Source: Bacteroides xylanisolvens XB1A
GTDB lineage: Bacteria; Bacteroidota; Bacteroidia; Bacteroidales; Bacteroidaceae
DNA length: 64,000 nucleotides
Reading direction: 5' to 3'
Assembly (NCBI RefSeq): GCF_000210075.1
Contig: NC_021017.1
Span: forward strand, 3,214,382 to 3,278,381
Shown here: piece after piece, positions 58,924-64,000 of the stretch
Numbering within the stretch: position 1 is the stretch's first letter
Layout of the letters: every line of letters begins with the position of its first letter
The notes under the pieces: model-generated
Told to the model about the DNA's origin: nothing
The model's input: the letters and a program-made list of their open reading frames with translations, nothing else
Database searches by the model: none
Made by a program: the position numbers and the translations under genes

Positions 58924-60351
58924 CTAGAATTGAAAATAGATAAATGTTTGAATATCATTAGAGTAATAAAATATATAATAGAATATGGCACAGTAGATTC
59001 CCCATCTGATTATAGGGTATTTTATATTTATTTCTAGTCCGTGCATTTTGCGTCTGTTAATCCATTCTATGATAATCAAAATAGCAATGTATTGGATGCA
59101 TTTAACTCCATATTCAAGCGATGAAGGTTGCCATTTAGTAAACATATAAATGATATATTGATAGGCCTCTTTTATATTTTCGGCGCGGAAGATAACCCAA
59201 CCAATCATTACAAGAATGAAAGTACTAATAATCTGTCCAAGTTCTTTGAGGGATGGTAGGTATTTGTTTTCAGCTACTATGTCTTTATACTTTCTGTTTC
59301 TTCCCATGAGTAATAATGGTAGAAATAGTAGAGCATGAAATGCACCCCAACAAATAAACGTCCAATTGGCTCCATGCCAGAGACCGCTAACTAAGAAAAT
59401 TATCATAGTGTTACGGAAAGATTTCCATTTGCTACATCGACTTCCTCCTAATGGGATATAAATATAATCTCTGAACCAAGTGGTGAGTGAAATATGCCAA
59501 CGTCTCCAAAATTCGGCAATATCTCTAGAAAAATATGGAAAGTTGAAGTTCTGTAGTAAGTTAATGCCAAATAACTTTGCTGTACCTATAGCGATGTCCG
59601 AGTATCCAGAAAAGTCTCCATAAATTTGGAAAGTAAATAAGAAAGCTCCCCAAACCAGATTCAAACTATCAAGTGTTTGATAATTTGCAAAGATTTGATT
59701 GACTGCGACAGCGCATGTGTCTGCTACAACAATCTTTTTGAATAATCCCCATAAAATTTGCCTCATACCATCTACTGCCGCTGTGTAATCGAAAGTTCGT
59801 TGGCTTTCGAACTGCGGTAGTAAATTGGTCGCTCTTTCGATAGGACCTGCAACAAGTTGAGGAAAAAAACTGATAAAAGCAAAGAATGCTACAATATCAT
59901 GTGTGGGTTTCATCTTGTGACGGTAGATATCGATTGTATAACTAAGTGCTTGAAATGTATAGAAGCTAATTCCTACTGGAAGTAAGATATCTAATGTGAC
60001 CCAATCCAATTCAAATCCAAACCACTGAAACAGGTGTTGTAAATTTTCCGAGAAGAAGTTGAAATACTTGAATATTCCTAATATGGTTAGGTTTAATACA
60101 ATGTTGGCAATACTTATTAAACGTTGGATGTGTCTATGTCCTTCTTGCCGTTCAAGTAGGATTCCGCTTGCATAGCTACATAAAGTAGTAAACGCTATTA
60201 AGATAAGAAAGCGCCAATCCCACCAACCATAAAATAGATAACTAGCTACAACAACAAATAAGTTTTGTGCCCTTAATTTTTTGAAAGCAAACCAATATAA
60301 TAAGAATACTATTGGTAGAAAGACTAAGAATTCGAATGAGTTAAATAGCAC
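58924..60351 (-). CDS. MBOAT-family O-acyltransferase (AlgI-like)
   Basis: The 475-residue polytopic membrane protein has about ten hydrophobic helices. FWRRWHISLTTWFRDYIYIP and SGLWHGANWTFICWG (catalytic His) are AlgI/DltB hallmarks. It moves acetyl groups across the inner membrane to the periplasmic SGNH partner. The promoter -7 is 16 bp upstream. Confidence 0.93.
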   Translation of the reverse strand: MLFNSFEFLVFLPIVFLLYWFAFKKLRAQNLFVVVASYLFYGWWDWRFLILIAFTTLCSYASGILLERQEGHRHIQRLISIANIVLNLTILGIFKYFNFFSENLQHLFQWFGFELDWVTLDILLPVGISFYTFQALSYTIDIYRHKMKPTHDIVAFFAFISFFPQLVAGPIERATNLLPQFESQRTFDYTAAVDGMRQILWGLFKKIVVADTCAVAVNQIFANYQTLDSLNLVWGAFLFTFQIYGDFSGYSDIAIGTAKLFGINLLQNFNFPYFSRDIAEFWRRWHISLTTWFRDYIYIPLGGSRCSKWKSFRNTMIIFLVSGLWHGANWTFICWGAFHALLFLPLLLMGRNRKYKDIVAENKYLPSLKELGQIISTFILVMIGWVIFRAENIKEAYQYIIYMFTKWQPSSLEYGVKCIQYIAILIIIEWINRRKMHGLEINIKYPIIRWGIYCAIFYYIFYYSNDIQTFIYFQF

Positions 60352-60366
60352 GGCCTAATTTTTTTG

Positions 60367-60374
60367 CAAAGATA
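60367..60374 (-). promoter_or_regulatory. -7 element TATCTTTG for the MBOAT operon
   Basis: The minus-strand TATCTTTG is 15 bp before the MBOAT start and fits the consensus exactly. Confidence 0.6.
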
Positions 60375-60434
60375 AATATAAAATAATTATTGATATTGTA
60401 AATGCATGTAATTTTGTTTACGTCTTATAAATAA

Positions 60435-61595
60435 CTATGTTCTAAGAATAGATGTATATAGACGCTCTATCTGTTTGGCATTGTTCTCAATAGAGTATAA
60501 TGACGAAACATAATTATATGCTCGTTCGATGATTTCAGTGTATTGTTGTATCTGTTTTTGTTCTATATCTGTTAAATGCGTGGCTAATTGCTGTTCGTTG
60601 GTAAAACGAAGAGCAATTTCTTTATTGTATTTTTTTTGACCATTGTCAAATTGTTCTTTTGTTCCGGCAGTATCTTTTCCAATAACTAAGCATTTGTTAA
60701 ACATAGCTTCTGCTGTAATTAGACCAAATGCTTCAAACGGTGACGGGACGATTAAAGCTGTTGCGCGATTCATTAGATCATATATTTGATTGGTGGGTAA
60801 TGCTCCTTTAAGCGTAATATTATTTTGTATATTGTATTTTCCTATTAGTCTATCAATTTTTTGTTTTGTCTTTGAAGAATAGTTTCCGGCAAGTATTAAT
60901 TTGAAGGTACCTCCTCTTAGTAGATAGTCTTTATAGCTATTTAATAGTGAAAATATGCCTTTCTCTTTCACGATGCGTCCTACAAATAGAAAATACTTTT
61001 CTTTAGGAAACTCTTTAGGTTTATAACTTTGCCTCAAAACACCGTCGTAAATAATAGTCGAGTTTTCCTCCTTTAGTTGGTAGAAATTATATATACCTTT
61101 TGTTATTGCTATATTGAAATTGCCGGATTTGTGTAGTTGTTTTTTTAAATATGGAAGTGAGTAAGCGTGTGAATGTCCAAAATCTAAAGATTGATACTCT
61201 CTTAGGTGCCATATATGTGGAATCTTTAGTGATTGAGCTGCAGTAGCCCCAAACTGATATGCAGAAGAATTGGTATGAATAATATCAATCTTATATTGTT
61301 TGGATAATTCTATGATTTGTTTGGTAAAGAATTTCTTTTTATTTTTTAATTTAAAGGCATATATGGGACGAGTAATATAATTCCATAAATTTTTTTTTGA
61401 GGGATACCAGAAGAAGTCGTAGTTAAGAATACTATATGGTATATTTTCCGATTTCAATTTATTAATGGTTGATTGGCTAGCTAATTTCCCTAATGTGACA
61501 TAAGGCCTTATTTTGCTTTTAAGTTCTTTAATTAAAGTGATTAATGCTTGGTCAGAGCCTCCTTCACCTACTGCTATGTATAAGACGTTAATCAT
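60435..61595 (-). CDS. Glycosyltransferase family 4
   Basis: The 386-residue GT-B enzyme begins INVLYIAVGEGGSDQALITL. YFLFVGRIVKEKGIFSLLNS and LIVPSPFEAFGLITAEAMFN are the GT4 donor-site motifs. It is very AT-rich, as is the downstream (leftward) MBOAT pair, which is typical of variable polysaccharide loci. It is separated from its neighbours by 75-85 bp on each side. Confidence 0.9.
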   Translation of the reverse strand: MINVLYIAVGEGGSDQALITLIKELKSKIRPYVTLGKLASQSTINKLKSENIPYSILNYDFFWYPSKKNLWNYITRPIYAFKLKNKKKFFTKQIIELSKQYKIDIIHTNSSAYQFGATAAQSLKIPHIWHLREYQSLDFGHSHAYSLPYLKKQLHKSGNFNIAITKGIYNFYQLKEENSTIIYDGVLRQSYKPKEFPKEKYFLFVGRIVKEKGIFSLLNSYKDYLLRGGTFKLILAGNYSSKTKQKIDRLIGKYNIQNNITLKGALPTNQIYDLMNRATALIVPSPFEAFGLITAEAMFNKCLVIGKDTAGTKEQFDNGQKKYNKEIALRFTNEQQLATHLTDIEQKQIQQYTEIIERAYNYVSSLYSIENNAKQIERLYTSILRT

Positions 61596-61669
61596 TTTGA
61601 TGGAACTTTATTGAATTTGGTTTATGACTTCTTTTGTTATGTGTATGGCATCTTTTTACGATGAACTAT

Positions 61670-64000
61670 CTAATAATATTTTTTGGTAAAAGTACTACAA
61701 GTATTAAGACATATAATTCTATACCATATAAATTTGAAAAGGATTTTATTTCGCCACTTGCTATTTTTATAGGTCTCACGATAGAGCTTCATTTCTCTAA
61801 AAGCGCGTTTAAAGGGTGCCGATCCTTTAATGATATTTTTTATGCGTTTATATTCTTTCTTTTCTTGTATCGACTTTATACTTGATGGATTGAGTTCTCT
61901 GCTTTTTTTGTAGAATTCAATCTTTGATTGTGTGTCATTGGTATCATAAGCTAAAACAGGGAATGTATTGATGGTTTTATTGTATATTCTTGCATATTCA
62001 TTAGCCATTTCTTTTACAGACTTCATTTCTTTTAAATAATGTCTGATATTCTCTTTTTTCTTTTGATATTCTCCTGCGATGTTTGATTTGACTGTTAAAA
62101 TGAACTTAAAAATATCTTTTGCGGTACTGTGTATGGGGAAAATCCATCCTGCATCAATTGCTTTCACCCGTTCAGCTATAGCTCCTAAATCGAATGTGAT
62201 TACAGGAATTTCAGCAATAAGGCTTTCTGATAAAGTATAGGAATATGTTTCTGGCCACATGGACATTAAACATACTAGTTTAATGTCGTTCTCAAGTAGT
62301 AGATTAGGTAGGTCTTTCTGTAAATATTCACCATGATAGATATAATTTTGTTTATTGGTGTTATATTTTTTATTTTCTGCCATTCCAAAGAGATGGATTG
62401 TTATCTCGGATTTTCTAGCTTCAGCTATTAACCCTTTTAAATATCTTAAACCTTTTTCTTCTGAAATCCCACCAATAAAAGCGATATTAAACTTTTCTTT
62501 TTTGTTTTTCTTTATGTTAGAATAATTCGATTCTTTGTTTGCTTGATTGTAGCCATGTTCTATTACGTCGATTGTTAGGTCTTTGTATATATCTAAAACA
62601 ATATTCTTAGTATTGGAAGAGGGGACGATTATTTTCTTTGCTAATTTAAGATTCGAATAAAATTCTTTTCTCCATAACGGTATAAAATTAATATTCAGTT
62701 TAAACTTTTTTGATATGCATGAACTACATCCATTTTGGTTGTTATAATTACAAAGAAATGTTTCCTCGTCGAAGAGTTTTACCGAAGGACATATTGAATA
62801 AAAATCATGCATTGTATATATAAAGGGAACGTTCTTCTCTTGTGCCACTTTGAAAATATCCAAATACATGTTTCTTAAGTGATGGATATGGATTAAATCT
62901 ATTCTTAGGGCCGTTATCAATCTCTCAATATCCTTCTTGAAAACATCATTATAAAGATTTAAAGCTGTATATTGAGAATACATGCCTAGAGAAACAGTAA
63001 TTTCGTCAGATGAAAAATAAGAGGTTAGATAGTATCTGAAATCATCCACAGAATAATAGATTACATGAAAATTAAATTCCTTTCGCATGTTTCTAATTAA
63101 ATCATGTACATGCAATGTTGTTCCGCCGATGTTCCTTTCGTTGATCGCTTTGAACTCATGTATTACAATCAGTACATTCTTTTTAGAATACATATCTGTG
63201 TTATAACGCACATTCAGTTGTATCTCTGAGATCGGATTTTGTTGAACAAAAGCTTCAGTGTTTGCAAAGCATACTGGGTATCTCTCTTTTAATATTTGTA
63301 GATGAGAGTTTATCAAATTGGTCTTTTCTTGAGTGAAAGATTGGGTCCCTTTATGATAAATATATGTGTTATCACATAATAAATGTCTATATCCAGCTTG
63401 TAAACATCTATATGAGAAATCATTTTCTTCCCCATATCCTTTTCCAAAAGTTTCTTCGTCGAATAGACCTAGATCGTCTATTGCCTCTCTTTTAATATAC
63501 ATACAGAATCCGTGCGCAGTAGGAATATCAGGAAATAAATTCATGCTGCATTTTTCGACAATGTCAGCATATTCTTCTACACTTAAACCTGGAGGAATGG
63601 TGTTTTCTGCCAAAAAAACAGGTACAGATGCTAAAGTCGCGTTATTGGATAGGGGAGTAACAGTAGCTACTGCAGGTTTACTATATGCGCAATTTTGTAT
63701 TTTGGAAAGCCAATTTCTGGTTACTTCAGTGTCACTATTTAATAAGACTACATCATGGTGTGAATATTGCATGCCAATATTCACAGTTCGGACAAATCCT
63801 TGATTATCTTTGTTATCTATTAATATGATATTTAGCGATTGATTTTCTTTTATAAAAGAATTCAATAAGGGCAATATTCTTTCGTCTGTGCTTTTATCAT
63901 TGACTAACAATAATGTGTGTTGGGTAAGATCTGTATGCTCAATTACTGTTTCAATGCACTTTTTGACAAAATCAAAAGCATTATAGATGGGGATTATGAT
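61670..64000 (-). CDS. Two-domain glycosyltransferase (GT2 + GT4), 5' end outside window
   Basis: The frame is open to the window edge, so the gene is partial: 776 codons are visible, and a TTG at 63910 is not the true start. The upstream 30 codons read IIIPIYNAFDFVKKCIET, the start of a GT2 domain that continues with VNDKSTDERI, VLLNSDTEVTRNWL (DxD) and GYGEENDFSYRCLQAG. From about 250 residues on, a second GT-B domain follows (GTTLHVHDLIRNMRKEF; FNIAFIGGISEEKGLRYLKG; ESLIAEIPVITF). The C-terminal 100 residues are basic. It probably adds two different sugars in series to a surface polysaccharide. Confidence 0.85.
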   Translation of the reverse strand: MIIPIYNAFDFVKKCIETVIEHTDLTQHTLLLVNDKSTDERILPLLNSFIKENQSLNIILIDNKDNQGFVRTVNIGMQYSHHDVVLLNSDTEVTRNWLSKIQNCAYSKPAVATVTPLSNNATLASVPVFLAENTIPPGLSVEEYADIVEKCSMNLFPDIPTAHGFCMYIKREAIDDLGLFDEETFGKGYGEENDFSYRCLQAGYRHLLCDNTYIYHKGTQSFTQEKTNLINSHLQILKERYPVCFANTEAFVQQNPISEIQLNVRYNTDMYSKKNVLIVIHEFKAINERNIGGTTLHVHDLIRNMRKEFNFHVIYYSVDDFRYYLTSYFSSDEITVSLGMYSQYTALNLYNDVFKKDIERLITALRIDLIHIHHLRNMYLDIFKVAQEKNVPFIYTMHDFYSICPSVKLFDEETFLCNYNNQNGCSSCISKKFKLNINFIPLWRKEFYSNLKLAKKIIVPSSNTKNIVLDIYKDLTIDVIEHGYNQANKESNYSNIKKNKKEKFNIAFIGGISEEKGLRYLKGLIAEARKSEITIHLFGMAENKKYNTNKQNYIYHGEYLQKDLPNLLLENDIKLVCLMSMWPETYSYTLSESLIAEIPVITFDLGAIAERVKAIDAGWIFPIHSTAKDIFKFILTVKSNIAGEYQKKKENIRHYLKEMKSVKEMANEYARIYNKTINTFPVLAYDTNDTQSKIEFYKKSRELNPSSIKSIQEKKEYKRIKNIIKGSAPFKRAFREMKLYRETYKNSKWRNKILFKFIWYRIICLNTCSTFTKKYY

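Overview
The window is chromosomal DNA from a gut Bacteroides, close to the B. thetaiotaomicron/ovatus group. The evidence is a SusC/SusD pair with a divergent ECF sigma/FecR regulator, many surface lipoproteins with Bacteroides-style lipoboxes, repeated TAnnTTTG (-7) promoter elements, DUF4988 and DUF4974 domains, and a chondroitin-type GH88-sulfatase-PL8 cluster. I see no tRNA, rRNA or CRISPR array. All names come from reading motifs; no database search was run.

Layout. 0.1-2.2 kb: thioesterase, FecR anti-sigma and ECF sigma factor (minus strand). 2.6-20.9 kb: a polysaccharide utilisation locus (PUL) with a lipoprotein, SusC, SusD, GH43, metallophosphoesterase and GH2. Its susC is split by a 7.1-kb integrative mobilizable element (about 4694-11797) carrying a tyrosine integrase, a small HTH-like protein, an oriT-like region, a MobV relaxase and four cargo genes (DUF1266-like, 2-TM plus PH-like, MORN-type, lipoprotein). 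21.2-27.1 kb: GH88, sulfatase and PL8 lyase, a glycosaminoglycan-degrading module with its own promoter. 27.2-29.7 kb: cysS and a HAD phosphatase. 30.1-34.7 kb: two DUF4988 surface lipoproteins with beta-helix-like domains. 34.9-46.2 kb: housekeeping genes (SNF2 helicase, mnmA, GH3-family protein, pfkA, rnc, fabF, acpP, purN, pdxB). 46.3-64 kb: a cell-surface glycan region (GT9, GT4 and GT2 transferases, InaA/Kdo-kinase-like protein, FkbM methyltransferase, LicD, LicC-like nucleotidyltransferase, aminotransferase, SGNH/MBOAT acylation pair). The last gene runs off the right edge.

Main point. The element sits in susC between two copies of the 9-bp sequence TAAAATAAA. Removing it with one copy joins the signal-peptide/STN part (4425-4693) to the receptor body (11798-15029) in perfect frame, giving an 1166-residue receptor. 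The PUL is therefore disabled by, and potentially restored by, site-specific recombination. The cargo genes are accompanied by long structured palindromes: a nested hairpin at 8706-8823, and an attC-like element at 10147-10223 bounded by GGCTAAC/GTTAGCC. An outward-facing promoter with an operator-like palindrome lies at the right end. The arrangement recalls recombinase-associated acquired defence or immunity islands of Bacteroidales, but that function is inferred.

How the genes fit together. In the intact ancestor, the receptor's STN domain would signal through FecR to the sigma factor while SusCD imports glycan fragments cut by GH43/GH2. The GH88-sulfatase-PL8 set would cleave, desulfate and hydrolyse chondroitin-type chains. 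The 46-64 kb region probably builds and decorates LPS core or O-antigen/capsule. It includes a possible CDP-activated phospho-amine decoration branch (aminotransferase, LicC, LicD) and O-acylation.
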